Shown here piece after piece: positions 45,603-55,156 of a DNA stretch of 64,000 nucleotides. Within the stretch, counting starts at the first letter, position 1, and each line of letters begins with the position of its first letter. Source of the DNA: Verrucomicrobiales bacterium. Lineage in GTDB: Bacteria > Verrucomicrobiota > Verrucomicrobiia > Limisphaerales > J093. The notes below the pieces were generated by a model. The model saw only the letters and a program-made list of their open reading frames with translations. It made no database searches and was not told the DNA's origin. The stretch is taken from the NCBI GenBank assembly GCA_024233305.1, contig JACKPV010000027.1, positions 287,164-351,163 of the forward strand, given 5' to 3'. The position numbers and the translations under genes are program-made.

Positions 45603-47378
45603 ATGAATCACTCCAGCCGCTTTCGGCGCGGACAACCCCTTCGATGCGGGCGCGGGTGGTTGTGCTTGTCGTTGCTTCTCGGTTCCACGGTCGCAATGGC
45701 TGCGGGGGAGTCCTTGAGCCGGGGGGTGCCGGATGCGGCGATCTTCTCCTTCGAGGTCTGGCGGCCCCAGGCGCTGCTGGATCCGCTGCTGGATCCGGCA
45801 ATGACCGAGCGGGTCGAAGCGTTGCCCGTCTGGCCCGCGTTCAGCGCCAGCCCGCAGTTCAGACAACTCACCGACGGGGTGCGCTTCATCGAGATGGCGA
45901 TCGATGCCGACTGGCGCAAGGCGACCCGCGAACTGACCGCCGGCGGCATGCTGTTCGCGGCCGCGCCGGGCGAACGGGCGGTGCTCCTCGTTGCGACGGA
46001 GAACGAGGAGCGCCTGCGCAAGCTGCACGAGATCGCCGGGCAAATCACCCGTTCCGAAGCGCGCAAGGCCGGTCGCGAGGATCCTGTCCGGGCCGAGGAA
46101 ATCGACGGTCTCACGCGTTGGACATTCAACGGGAAGGAAGCGCACACCATCGTCGACGGACGGCTGGTTGCGGCCAGCGATCCGGCGACCCTGGACGCCG
46201 TCCTGCGCACGATGAAGGCCGGCGAAGCGGGCACGCTGGCTGCCAGCGCGCCCTACCGGGCCGCCTGCGCTGCCGTGGGGGACGAAGCCGTCGCGATGGC
46301 TTATGTGAACCTGCGGGTGCTGCGGTCGGCGCCGGCGGTGGCGCAGGCGCTTGCCGGATCGAACGAAAACCCGTTGGCGGCCCTGCTGGTGGCGGGGCTT
46401 GCGACCGGATTGAAACAGGCGGACTGGCTGGCGGTCGGGTTCTACATTGAGGGTAGAGCGCTCGTTGCGCGGACGGTTCTCGGACCGGGGAGCGGACCGG
46501 CGGACGGTCCGGCGTCGGTCGTCCTGCCGCCCGCCGGCCGTGCCGGGGCCCTGCCGAACTTCGCCGTGCCGGGTCAGATCGCCGCCTTGAGCCTGTTCCG
46601 CGATCTGCACCGGTTCTACGCGGCCAAGGACGAGCTGTTTCCAGCGCGCACTTCGGGGTTGATCTTCTTCGAGAACATGATGGGGATCTTCTTCACGGGC
46701 CGCGATCTGACGGACGAAGTGCTGGCTCGTTTGGGACCGGAGATCCGGTTGGTGGTGGCGCGCCAGGATTACCCCGCCGCCGCCGGGGCGCCCGAGCCGG
46801 AGCTGCCCGGGTTTGCGCTGGTGCTGCCGCTGAAGGACCGGGAGTTCAAGCTGATCCTGGAGGAGGCCTGGCAGAAGGCGCTCGGGTTGGTGAATTTCAC
46901 CCGCGGCCAGAAGGCGGAACCCGGGTTGATTCTCGACCGGCCCCAGCACCGGGGATTGACGATGACGGTGGCCCGATTCTCGACCGCCGGGCTGGCTCCG
47001 GAGGACCGGGGGGATACGCGGTTCAACTTCCAGCCCACGCTGGCGATGCCCGCCGACTTCGCGATTCTCAGTTCGAGCGAATCGTTGGCACGCAAGCTCG
47101 TCGACGCGGTGCAGGCCGGACCGGCGACGGGACTCCCGCTCGGCGGCAGCCACACGGCCCTGCAGCTCGACGGTGGGCGACTGGCCGAAGTGCTGCGCGC
47201 GAACCACGAGCCGATGGTGCGCGGGAACATGCTCAAGGAAGGCCACACGCGGGCCGAGGCCGAGCTGGCAATCGACACCCTGCTGGCGCTGGTGGGGCAG
47301 GTGCGGCAGGCGAGCCTGACGTTGCAGGGCGGCAACGGTCCGAGCGAAGCCAGCTTGCGGATCGAGTTTACCCGTTGA
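45603..47378 (+). CDS. Secreted hypothetical protein
   Basis: No family was recognised for certain; a DUF3352-like protein is possible. The 591 residues start with a clear signal peptide (GWLCLSLLLGSTVAMAAGES). The mature part alternates helices and strands and includes repeats of the theme 'TLDAVLRTMKAGEAGTLAAS' and 'LARKLVDAVQAGPATGLPLG', which suggests an internal duplication, as in DUF3352 proteins. Start ATG 45603 has an AAGGAG immediately upstream, so translation may begin weakly. It precedes the DUF1800 gene by 64 bases and may share its transcript. Confidence 0.6.
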   Translation: MNHSSRFRRGQPLRCGRGWLCLSLLLGSTVAMAAGESLSRGVPDAAIFSFEVWRPQALLDPLLDPAMTERVEALPVWPAFSASPQFRQLTDGVRFIEMAIDADWRKATRELTAGGMLFAAAPGERAVLLVATENEERLRKLHEIAGQITRSEARKAGREDPVRAEEIDGLTRWTFNGKEAHTIVDGRLVAASDPATLDAVLRTMKAGEAGTLAASAPYRAACAAVGDEAVAMAYVNLRVLRSAPAVAQALAGSNENPLAALLVAGLATGLKQADWLAVGFYIEGRALVARTVLGPGSGPADGPASVVLPPAGRAGALPNFAVPGQIAALSLFRDLHRFYAAKDELFPARTSGLIFFENMMGIFFTGRDLTDEVLARLGPEIRLVVARQDYPAAAGAPEPELPGFALVLPLKDREFKLILEEAWQKALGLVNFTRGQKAEPGLILDRPQHRGLTMTVARFSTAGLAPEDRGDTRFNFQPTLAMPADFAILSSSESLARKLVDAVQAGPATGLPLGGSHTALQLDGGRLAEVLRANHEPMVRGNMLKEGHTRAEAELAIDTLLALVGQVRQASLTLQGGNGPSEASLRIEFTR

Positions 47379-47442
47379 ACGCCCAGGTTCCCCAAGCCGG
47401 CCCTCCACCGGCTGTCCGCCAGCCGGACCGGCCAACCACGCG

Positions 47443-48852
47443 ATGAAAGAAATCGAGTTCATGCAGCGAGACCACCGGACGGCGCCGCGGCCGGGTGCCG
47501 CGTCGTCCCGCCGGGAAGGCGCGCCGCGGGTGGTCGACGTCGATCCCGAATGGGCCTGGGCGCCGTTCTCGCCGGGAGGGGCCAACCGCTGGGATGCGGC
47601 GGCCGCTGCGCATCTGCTGCGCCGGGCGAGCTTCGGTTTCACCGCCACCGAACGGCAGCGCGCTGTGGCGGAAGGGCCGCAAGCCACCGTGGCGCGTTTG
47701 CTCCAGCCGGTCCCCGAGGCGGCCGACTTTGACGGGCAGTTCGACGCCTGGGAGGAACACGGCGCCGGTTCGGCCGCCGAATTGGCCGCGTGGTGGTTGC
47801 GCCGGATGCTCGAGTCCCCGCGGCCGCTCGTCGAACGGATGACGCTTTTCTGGCGGGAGTGCTTCCCGGCGCGAACGGACCGCGTGGGTGAAGCCGGCTT
47901 GGTGGTGCGGCAGGTTCAGCAGTTGCGGCGCGATGCTTTGGGTCGCTTCGACGTCCTCCTGCGCAACCAGCTGCACCAACCTGCCGTGCTGCTCGCGTGG
48001 GGGGGAGGGCAGAACCGGCGATCGCAGCCGAACCATCAACTGGCGCGCGCGTTGCTGCACGGCTTCACGGTCGGGCCCGGTGTGGCCGGCGACCGGGACG
48101 TGACCGAAACCGCGCGCGCGTTGACCGGTTGGTTTGTCCGCCGGGGGAAACTGCAGTTCGTGGAACGGGAGCAGGATCCCGCGCCCAAATGCGTGCTCGA
48201 GCAGGATGGCGTCCACAACCTCGATGACTTGCTGACCGGGTTGGCGCATCACGAGGCGACGTCGCGGCACGTGGCCCGCCGTTTGTGGCGGACGTTCATT
48301 TCGGAGGTCGCCGATCCTTCGCCGACGTTGCTGCAAGCGCTCGCGGACTTTCTGGCGGCGGACCGGGACCTCGCGGCGACCGTTGGCCGCGTGCTTTCGT
48401 CGAACCTCTTCCACGCCCCGGAAAGCCGGTTGGCGCGGGCGAAATCCCCGGTCGAACTGGCCGTCGGGCTGGCGCGCGGCCTGGAAGGAGTGGTTCCCAC
48501 CGAACCCCTGGCCGGCGCCCTCCGGGAACTCGGACAGGATCTGGCCAACCCGCCGTCCCTCGATGGCTGGCCACGCGGAACGGATTGGATCAACGGGGCG
48601 ACACTGGCCTTGCGCTGCCGGTTGACGGCCTCCTTGCTCGGTGCCAACGATCGCTACAAGCGGCGGCTCGATCCGGCAGCGGTGGCGCGGCGTCACTGGG
48701 CGGTCGAGGATGGGCCCGCGCGGCGGTTCATTGCCGGTCTCCTGTTTCCGGATCTCGAAACCGCGGCCCGGCCCGAGTGGCGCGACTTCGCAGGCGACCT
48801 CCGTGACTGGGCGATCCACCTGACGGCGCGACCGGAATACCAACTCCTCTGA
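47443..48852 (+). CDS. DUF1800 family protein
   Basis: A 469-residue protein of the DUF1800 (PF08811) family, very frequent in Planctomycetes and Verrucomicrobia and almost always paired with DUF1501. Visible landmarks are AHLLRRASFGFT (N-terminus of the domain), PLVERMTLFWREC, NHQLARALLHGFTVG and DVTETARALTGWF, then WDGATL-like WINGATLALRCRLTASLL near the end. The normally His-rich HNHF after the LFW stretch is replaced by RECFPAR. No signal peptide is apparent, and the function of the family is unknown. The DUF1501 gene follows after 12 bases. Confidence 0.85.
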   Translation: MKEIEFMQRDHRTAPRPGAASSRREGAPRVVDVDPEWAWAPFSPGGANRWDAAAAAHLLRRASFGFTATERQRAVAEGPQATVARLLQPVPEAADFDGQFDAWEEHGAGSAAELAAWWLRRMLESPRPLVERMTLFWRECFPARTDRVGEAGLVVRQVQQLRRDALGRFDVLLRNQLHQPAVLLAWGGGQNRRSQPNHQLARALLHGFTVGPGVAGDRDVTETARALTGWFVRRGKLQFVEREQDPAPKCVLEQDGVHNLDDLLTGLAHHEATSRHVARRLWRTFISEVADPSPTLLQALADFLAADRDLAATVGRVLSSNLFHAPESRLARAKSPVELAVGLARGLEGVVPTEPLAGALRELGQDLANPPSLDGWPRGTDWINGATLALRCRLTASLLGANDRYKRRLDPAAVARRHWAVEDGPARRFIAGLLFPDLETAARPEWRDFAGDLRDWAIHLTARPEYQLL

Positions 48853-48864
48853 AACCACTCTGCC

Positions 48865-50103
48865 ATGCGACACAGTCGACGACACTTCATGCGAACCGGC
48901 CTCGGCGCGTGTGCCCTGGTTTCCCTGGCGCCCGGCGTCCCGCGCTTCCTTGCCCGGGCGGGGGCGTCCGCCGGTCGAGCGCGCCGCGATGACACCATCC
49001 TGGTCGTGCTGCAGCTGAGCGGCGGCAACGACGGGTTGAACACCATCATTCCCTTCGCCGACGATGCGTATGCCCGCAGCCGGCCGACATTGCGGTGGAC
49101 GGGCGACCAGGTGCTGAAGCTGACGGACGAACTCGGCTTGCATCCGCGGCTCGAGGCGTTTCGGCGGCTCCATGACGCGGGCCGACTCGCGGTGATGCAG
49201 GGCGTGGGCTGTCCGCGGTTGAGCCGCGATCACGATGACGCGATGCGCGCCTGGCACGTCGCGGATCCCGATCCCGATTCCCGGGAGACGGGTTGGGCGG
49301 GACGCGCGGCCGATGCGCTTTCAGGGTTGCCGTCCACCGGCGAAAGTCCGGCCCTGTTCGTGGGCAGCATTCCGCGGCCGTTCAGCCTGAATGCCGCCCG
49401 TGCCGTGGTCCCGTCGGTCGAGGCGGTAGAATCCTTGCGGCTGCCGTCCGGGATGAGCGGGGAAGCGAGCCGGCTGCCAGCGGGACCTGAACGACGGGTG
49501 AACCCGCTGATCGAGCATGTGGATCGGGTCTCGGCGATTGCGCGGAATTCGGACGGTTTGATCCGCGAAGCGGCGAGCGGGGGAGGCACTCACGGCGGCT
49601 ATCCTGACTTCCCGCTCGCGCGTGATTTCCGCACCGTGGCGCAATTGATCCGCGCTGAAGTCGGTGTCCGGATCTATTTCATCGAACTGGGGGGTGGCGG
49701 CATCGGCGGTTTTGACAATCACGCCAACCAGGCCGGCAACCACGACGCGTTGCTCGAACAGATGGCCACCGGCATGGCGGCGTTCGTGCAGGATCTCGCG
49801 CGCGACGGACTGCTCGATCGGGTGTTGCTGATGACCTTTTCGGAGTTCGGACGCACGGTGGCAGAGAACGGCCGGCGGGGGACCGATCATGGGGCCGCGG
49901 CGCCGGTGTTCCTGGCCGGTGGAGGCGTCCGGGGCGGATTGCATGGCGTGCATCCAAGCCTGACGGAGCTTGATCAGGGTGCGCTCAAGCACCACGTGGA
50001 TTTCCGGGAACTCTATGCCACGACGCTGGAAACCTGGCTCGGGCTCGACGCGGCCACCATCCTCGGAGACGCCTTCCCGACGCTCGACCTGTGGGCGACC
50101 TGA
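48865..50103 (+). CDS. DUF1501 family Tat-exported protein
   Basis: A 412-residue exported protein with a twin-arginine signal (MRHSRRHFMRTGLGACALVSLAPG). The DUF1501 (sulfatase/alkaline-phosphatase-like) core is seen in ILVVLQLSGGNDGLNTIIPFADDAY, GLHPRLEAFRRLHDAGRLAVMQGVGCP, DDAMRAWHVADPDPD, GGFDNHANQAGNHDALLEQM and LLMTFSEFGRTVAENGRRGTDHGAAAPVFLAGGGVRGG. The conserved Asp/His residues may bind a metal. It is paired with DUF1800, which is presumed to be a partner; the activity of the pair has not been established. Confidence 0.9.
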   Translation: MRHSRRHFMRTGLGACALVSLAPGVPRFLARAGASAGRARRDDTILVVLQLSGGNDGLNTIIPFADDAYARSRPTLRWTGDQVLKLTDELGLHPRLEAFRRLHDAGRLAVMQGVGCPRLSRDHDDAMRAWHVADPDPDSRETGWAGRAADALSGLPSTGESPALFVGSIPRPFSLNAARAVVPSVEAVESLRLPSGMSGEASRLPAGPERRVNPLIEHVDRVSAIARNSDGLIREAASGGGTHGGYPDFPLARDFRTVAQLIRAEVGVRIYFIELGGGGIGGFDNHANQAGNHDALLEQMATGMAAFVQDLARDGLLDRVLLMTFSEFGRTVAENGRRGTDHGAAAPVFLAGGGVRGGLHGVHPSLTELDQGALKHHVDFRELYATTLETWLGLDAATILGDAFPTLDLWAT

Positions 50104-50161
50104 GCCGCGGGCATCCGGCGCCGCGTGGTCACCGGCGCGGAACGGGCGTCCCATTCCAGAG

Positions 50162-50179
50162 CCCCAGACCTCGCTGGGG
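50162..50179. terminator. Hairpin between convergent genes
   Basis: CCCCAG-acctcg-CTGGGG forms a perfect 6-bp stem between the ends of the DUF1501 gene and the FG-GAP gene. There is no T-run; a bidirectional terminator is possible. Confidence 0.3.
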
Positions 50180-50206
50180 AAGGGGAATGGTGTCCGCCGG
50201 CGGGCG

Positions 50207-51934
50207 CTATTCCCTGCTTTGGCCCTCGATGATGCGCAGCACCCGATCCACGACCACGTCGTGCAACACGTCGCGGGTGCCGCCCGGCCATTGAACTTCC
50301 ACCCGGTCGGCCCGGGTTCGGGCGCCCAGGCCGAAATGGGCCTGGAGACCATAGTGGCTTTGGTAGCCGCGCCCGCTGTGGATCTCGTCAACCAACGTCA
50401 GGTCACCGGCGACAACCACGATGCGCGCGCCGACGCCGTCGCGGTTGCTCCGGGTCCCGCGCAAACGGACCTCGAGCCAGTGATTGCCGCGGGGACTTTC
50501 GTTTCGCAGCAAGGTGGGCTCGCGTCGGGAATTCAGAATCACTGCGTCCACGTCGCCATCGCCATCCAGATCCTCGAAGGCCGCCCCCCGGCTGCTCCAT
50601 TTGACCGCCAATCCGTCGCCCGCCTGCTCGGATACGTCGACGAACCGGCCTTCGCCCGTGTTGCGCAGCAGGAGATTCCGCTGCGCATAGCTGGTGCTGT
50701 CGTCCCAGGAATCGACCGTGTCCTGGAGGTGGCCGCAGGCGATGAACAGGTCGCGGTGGCCGTCATTGTCAAAATCCACCAGGCCCGAACCCCAGGTGAC
50801 CCGGGGCAGCGTGCCCGTGCCCGCCCCCGTGAGGGCGGTGACGTCCTGGAACAGTCCGTCGCCCAGATTGCGGTAGAGAATGGCCCATTGCTTCTGATAC
50901 GACGTCATATGGAAATCGAGGCGGCCGTCGTTATCGAAGTCGCCGCACTCGATGCCCATCGTACCCTGGCCGATCCCGTGTGAATCGTAGGCCAGACCGC
51001 TGAACAAACCGACCTCCTCGAATCGACCCGTGCCATCGTTCCGCAGTACGAAATTCGCCATCGCGTCGTTGCCCACGATGACGTCCGTGTCGCCGTCGCC
51101 ATCGTAGTCGGCGCAGATCATTCCCATGCCGGTCCCCGCGACTGCGCGGACGCCCGAAGCGACGCTGATGTCCGTGAACGTGCCGTCGCCGTTGTTCCGG
51201 TAGAGGGTGTCCGGCACCGGCCCGTAGGACATCGGGCCGACATAGGCGGGATGGCCGTTGACGGCGCGGCTCTGATTTCTGGCGCAGCTGAAATCAACAT
51301 AGTTGGCCACGTAGAGATCGAGATCCCCGTCGTTCTCAATATCCAGAAAGCAGGCTCCGGCGCCAACCTGGTCGCCGTTGCCGACTCCGGCGACCGCGGT
51401 GACGTCCGTGAAGCCACCGTGCCCGTTGTTCTGGTAAAGCACGTTGGGGCCCATGTTGTTGACATAAAGGTCCGGGTCGCCGTCGTTGTCGTAGTCCGCC
51501 ACGCAAACCCCCAGGCCATAGCCGGTGTCACCAACCCCGGCGACTTCGGTAACGTCGGTGAAGCGCCAGTTCCCTTCGTTGCGGTAGAGCGCATTCCGTG
51601 GCGGTGGTGACATCGCGGCGCCGGGCAGGGGAGCGCCATTGAGGAAATAAATGTCGCTGTCGCCGTCCCCGTCGTAATCCAGGAGGGCCAGACCGCAACA
51701 GACCGTCTCGACGATGTAACGCCGGCCGGAGCTGCCGTCGGTGTGGATAAAGGACATCCCGCTTCCGCGGGTTACCTCGCGCATTTGAATCGGACCCGGC
51801 TCCTGTGCGGTCAGCGCGCGCGCCAGGGCAAGACCGGCCAGAAGCAAGGGAGCCAGCCACCGCCCCGTGCCGGATGAGGAAGGAACGCGCCGCACACGCG
51901 GTTCGCGCGGATGGCGATCAAGCCCGACGTTCAT
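50207..51934 (-). CDS. CRTAC1/ASPIC-UnbV FG-GAP repeat protein (downstream copy)
   Basis: A 575-residue exported protein with a signal-like helix (WLAPLLLAGLALARALTAQE). Tandem FG-GAP/VCBS Ca-binding repeats (DYDGDGDSDIYFLNG, DYDNDGDPDLYVNN, DIENDGDLDLYVANYVDF, DYDGDGDTDVIVGND) fill residues ~80-480 as a seven-bladed propeller like integrin alpha. The C-terminus carries the ASPIC/UnbV domain (NRDGVGARIVVVAGDLTLVDEI, GRGYQSHYGLQAHFGLG, VQWPGGTRDVL). A paralogue encoded just upstream shares long identical stretches. ATG 51934 overlaps its stop by 4 bases, so the genes are coupled. Likely cell-surface or periplasmic; ligand unknown. Confidence 0.88.
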   Translation of the reverse strand: MNVGLDRHPREPRVRRVPSSSGTGRWLAPLLLAGLALARALTAQEPGPIQMREVTRGSGMSFIHTDGSSGRRYIVETVCCGLALLDYDGDGDSDIYFLNGAPLPGAAMSPPPRNALYRNEGNWRFTDVTEVAGVGDTGYGLGVCVADYDNDGDPDLYVNNMGPNVLYQNNGHGGFTDVTAVAGVGNGDQVGAGACFLDIENDGDLDLYVANYVDFSCARNQSRAVNGHPAYVGPMSYGPVPDTLYRNNGDGTFTDISVASGVRAVAGTGMGMICADYDGDGDTDVIVGNDAMANFVLRNDGTGRFEEVGLFSGLAYDSHGIGQGTMGIECGDFDNDGRLDFHMTSYQKQWAILYRNLGDGLFQDVTALTGAGTGTLPRVTWGSGLVDFDNDGHRDLFIACGHLQDTVDSWDDSTSYAQRNLLLRNTGEGRFVDVSEQAGDGLAVKWSSRGAAFEDLDGDGDVDAVILNSRREPTLLRNESPRGNHWLEVRLRGTRSNRDGVGARIVVVAGDLTLVDEIHSGRGYQSHYGLQAHFGLGARTRADRVEVQWPGGTRDVLHDVVVDRVLRIIEGQSRE

Positions 51935-53631
51935 GGCGTTCTCCCGGGAAGCGCCGGCTCGCGGTGGCCTTCGGTGATGCGGATAACGCGGTCGACCGGC
52001 ACATTGCGCACCACGTCGACGCCCCCGCCCACCCATCGGATGCGGATTTCGGTCACGTTGGTGCGGTGTCCGAGGCCGAAGTGCAGGCGTTTTCCGAAGT
52101 CGCTTTGATAGCTGCGTCCGCTGTGCACCTCGTCGATCTGGCGCAGATCGCCGGCCGTGATGGTTGCCCGGGCGCCGATCCCGTCCCGGTTCGACCGGGC
52201 GCCGCGGAGTTCCACCTGCAGCCAGTGGTTGGTCGGGGCGGAGTCGTTCCGGAGCAGGGTCGGCTCACGCCGCGAATTCAGCACCACCACGTCCAGATCA
52301 CCGTCGTTGTCGAGGTCCTCGAACACCGCACCCCGACTGCTCGCCTGCGGCAGGAGTCCGTCTCCGCAGGTTTCGTCGACCTTTGCGAAACGTCCCTGCC
52401 CGGTATTCCGGAGCAGCAGGTTGCGGGCGGCGTAGCGGGTGGTGTCGTCGAACTGCTCGACATTGTCGATCAAATGGCCGCAGGCGATGAACAAATCGCG
52501 GTGTCCGTCATTGTCGAAATCCACCATGCCGGCCCCCCAGGTGACCATCGGATAGGTGTCGGCGCCCGCGCCCGTCCGGCGGGTGACATCCTCGAAATAG
52601 GCCCCTTCCATATTTTGATAAAGCGTCGCCAGTTGACGCTGGTAAGAGGTCATATAGAAGTCCAGCCAGCCGTCGTTGTTCCAGTCCGCAGCTTCCACGG
52701 CCATGGTCCCGTGGACATTTCCCTGAAGGTCGTAAGCCAGGCCCGTGCCCAGGCCGACTTCCTCGAACCGGCCTGTGCCATCGTTCCGCAACACGAAATT
52801 GGCGGCGAGATCGTTGCCGACGACGATGTCGGTGTCGCCGTCGTTGTCGTAATCCGCGCAGATCATCCCCATGCCGGTTCCCGCATGCGCGGCAATGCCC
52901 GACGCCGCGCTGACGTCGGTGAAGGTGCCGTTGCCTTCGTTGCGATAGAGCACGTTCTTCGTCGGCGGGTAGTGCAGCGGGCCGACGTAAGCGGGGTAAC
53001 CGCTCATGTACGAGATCTCATGGGTCTCGAAGGTGAAGCCCACGTAGTTGCCCACGAAGAGGTCGAGGTCCCCGTCGCCGTCCATGTCCAGGAAGCAGGC
53101 CCCGGCGCCCACTTGGTTGCCGGCGCCGACGCCGGCAGCTTGCGTGACGTCCGAGAAGGTGCCGTCCCCGTTGTTTCGATAGAGCACGTTCGGACCGAAG
53201 TTGTTCACGTAGATATCCGCGTCGCCATCGTTGTCGTAGTCGCCGGTGCAGACGCCCAGTCCGTATCCGGTGTCCCCAACCCCCGCGGCGTCGGTGACGT
53301 CGGTGAAATGCCAGTTGCCATCGTTTCGGTAGAGGGCATTCCGCGCCGGTTGCGGCCGTTCCGTCCCGGGCAGGGCGGCGCCGTTCAGAAAGTAGATGTC
53401 CGCGTCGCCGTCCCCGTCGTAGTCCAGCAACGCCAGACCGCAGCAGACCGTCTCGACGATGTAGCGCCGCCCCGAACTCCCGTCGGTATGGACGAATCCG
53501 ATGCCCGTTTCACCGGTTACGTCGTGCAGGACAATGGGACAGGCCGCAGCGGCCGCGGCCAGCCAAGGCCCGGTGAGGAGCGCCACGCAGGCGCCGGCCA
53601 TCGCGGCGTGGACCATGCGTTTTGCGGCCAT
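51931..53631 (-). CDS. CRTAC1/ASPIC-UnbV FG-GAP repeat protein (upstream copy)
   Basis: A 566-residue paralogue of the downstream gene with the same domain order: signal (MVHAAMAGACVALLTGPWLAAAAAA), FG-GAP repeats (DYDGDGDADIYFLNG, DYDNDGDADIYVNNFG, DMDGDGDLDLFVGN, DYDNDGDTDIVVGND) and a C-terminal ASPIC domain (NRDGIGARATITAGDLRQIDE, LHFGLGHRTNVTEIRIRWVGGG). Start ATG 53631 is preferred, since the signal follows; ATG 53688 would add 19 residues. The TPR gene is 85 bases upstream, and the stop overlaps the next start by 4 bases. The pair looks like a tandem duplication. Confidence 0.88.
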   Translation of the reverse strand: MAAKRMVHAAMAGACVALLTGPWLAAAAAACPIVLHDVTGETGIGFVHTDGSSGRRYIVETVCCGLALLDYDGDGDADIYFLNGAALPGTERPQPARNALYRNDGNWHFTDVTDAAGVGDTGYGLGVCTGDYDNDGDADIYVNNFGPNVLYRNNGDGTFSDVTQAAGVGAGNQVGAGACFLDMDGDGDLDLFVGNYVGFTFETHEISYMSGYPAYVGPLHYPPTKNVLYRNEGNGTFTDVSAASGIAAHAGTGMGMICADYDNDGDTDIVVGNDLAANFVLRNDGTGRFEEVGLGTGLAYDLQGNVHGTMAVEAADWNNDGWLDFYMTSYQRQLATLYQNMEGAYFEDVTRRTGAGADTYPMVTWGAGMVDFDNDGHRDLFIACGHLIDNVEQFDDTTRYAARNLLLRNTGQGRFAKVDETCGDGLLPQASSRGAVFEDLDNDGDLDVVVLNSRREPTLLRNDSAPTNHWLQVELRGARSNRDGIGARATITAGDLRQIDEVHSGRSYQSDFGKRLHFGLGHRTNVTEIRIRWVGGGVDVVRNVPVDRVIRITEGHREPALPGRTP

Positions 53632-53716
53632 GGTTGGCCCGGTGCGTCCTGGGGTGGGTGGGCCCTTTGCGGGTGAGCCGATCGCCATAGGCGGAGTGTC
53701 AGGTGGCGTGCGCTGG

Positions 53717-55156
53717 TCAGGGAGCGGACTTGAGCCGTTGCAGAAACTCCCGAAACCCCGGATTGTCCGGGCTCAAGGCAACCGCCTGTTCCATGGCCGC
53801 GATTGCCCCGGAACGGTCGTTGTTCTTCACGCAGGCGAACCCGAGCAGGTAGTAGTTGGGGGCGGTGGGTTGCAACTCGACGAGTTTCTGTGCGGCCGCC
53901 CGGGCCGCGACGGGCTCGCGGTCGGTCCGGAGGTAAAGCTCGGCCAGCGTCTGGTAGCCTTCCGGGCGGTCGGGGGCCAGTTCCTGGAGTTTCCGATAGG
54001 CTTGCGCGGCGTCCGAGAACCGCCCGAGCCGGTTGTGCAATCGCCCGAGGAACAGGTGGTTCAGTGCATTCTCCGGTTGGTCCGCTGCCAGTTTCTCGAA
54101 CGCCTCGAGCGCTGCTTCCGGCTGTTGTTGCTTCAGGTAAAGGGCTTCGAGCGCCGTCCGGGCAGCGGCGTTGTCCGGCGCCAGGAACGCCGCCCTGAGG
54201 AACAGCGGCGCGGCCTTCTCCGGGCGTTGGTGGAACTGGTGGATCTGACCCGCGCCGAACAAGGTGCGGGCCACGGTCTGGCGCACCATTGGCAAACCGC
54301 TCAGCGTATCCTCCTGCGTGGTGCGATCGGTCAAGGTGCGCCGGTCGGCGGCCTCGAGTTCGAGGAACCGCTGGCGATACCGCCCGGCTTCCTCGGTCAG
54401 GCGCAGTCTGCTGCACGCGGTGAACAGGCCGAAGTAGGCCTGGGTGTGCTCGGGAGTCAGCGCGATGGCCCGCTCGAAGCTGTGCCGGGCGCGGTCGGGA
54501 TGGCCGGCCTGCAAGCACGCTTGTCCGAGCAGGTAATGGGTTTCGCTGTCCTGCGGCGCCAGTCGCACCGCCTGTTCGAAAGCGCGGACCGCCTCCGCGC
54601 TGTCGCCCAGGTCCAACCGGGCCCGGCCCAGGCGGCGCAACAACTCGGGAAACCCGGGGCCCTGCTTCAACCCTTCCTCACACCGCCGCACCGCTTCCTC
54701 GAGTTCGCCCTTCTCACAGGCGATCCGGGCGAGGATCTCGTAGGCCTCGACCTGGCGCGGATCCAGTTCGAGGCACCGTTGGAGATCCTGTGCCGCTTCC
54801 CGGGAACGGCCCACGTTGAAGTGCGCCGACCCGAGGAGCGCATACGAGATCGCGGTCTCAGGATACTCGGCGACCACGGCGGTGGCGGCCGACACCGCCT
54901 CGAGTTTCAGGTTCTCGGCTTGCGCCAACGGTTCGGGAACCTCGGCTGCCCGCCCGGCCTGAACGCTTCCGGGGGGCATGATCGCCACGACCGATGTTGC
55001 GGGCGCTGCGGGTACAGGCCCGACCGCCGGCCTCGGTGCGCTCCGCGCGGTGTGGCCCTGAACCCCCACGCTTATCGCGATTCCGACGAGCGTCACCCGG
55101 GCAAGCGTCGGAAGCGGCGGCGGTCTCCACGATTGGCGGACGTGGGGGCTTGCCAC
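53717..55156 (-). CDS. TPR-repeat protein, probably exported
   Basis: A 479-residue protein with an N-terminal hydrophobic stretch (TLARVTLVGIAISVGVQG) and a Pro/Ala-rich linker, followed by about ten tetratricopeptide repeats (AISYALLGSAHFNVGRSREAAQDL, VEAYEILARIACEKGELEEAV, ETHYLLGQACLQAGHPDRAR, NALNHLFLGRLHNRLGRFSDAAQAY, PNYYLLGFACVKNNDRSGAIAAM). It probably serves as a protein-binding scaffold. It is the first gene of a three-gene minus operon with two FG-GAP/ASPIC proteins, an arrangement common in Planctomycetes and Verrucomicrobia. A GTG or later ATG could be the true start. Confidence 0.82.
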   Translation of the reverse strand: MASPHVRQSWRPPPLPTLARVTLVGIAISVGVQGHTARSAPRPAVGPVPAAPATSVVAIMPPGSVQAGRAAEVPEPLAQAENLKLEAVSAATAVVAEYPETAISYALLGSAHFNVGRSREAAQDLQRCLELDPRQVEAYEILARIACEKGELEEAVRRCEEGLKQGPGFPELLRRLGRARLDLGDSAEAVRAFEQAVRLAPQDSETHYLLGQACLQAGHPDRARHSFERAIALTPEHTQAYFGLFTACSRLRLTEEAGRYRQRFLELEAADRRTLTDRTTQEDTLSGLPMVRQTVARTLFGAGQIHQFHQRPEKAAPLFLRAAFLAPDNAAARTALEALYLKQQQPEAALEAFEKLAADQPENALNHLFLGRLHNRLGRFSDAAQAYRKLQELAPDRPEGYQTLAELYLRTDREPVAARAAAQKLVELQPTAPNYYLLGFACVKNNDRSGAIAAMEQAVALSPDNPGFREFLQRLKSAP

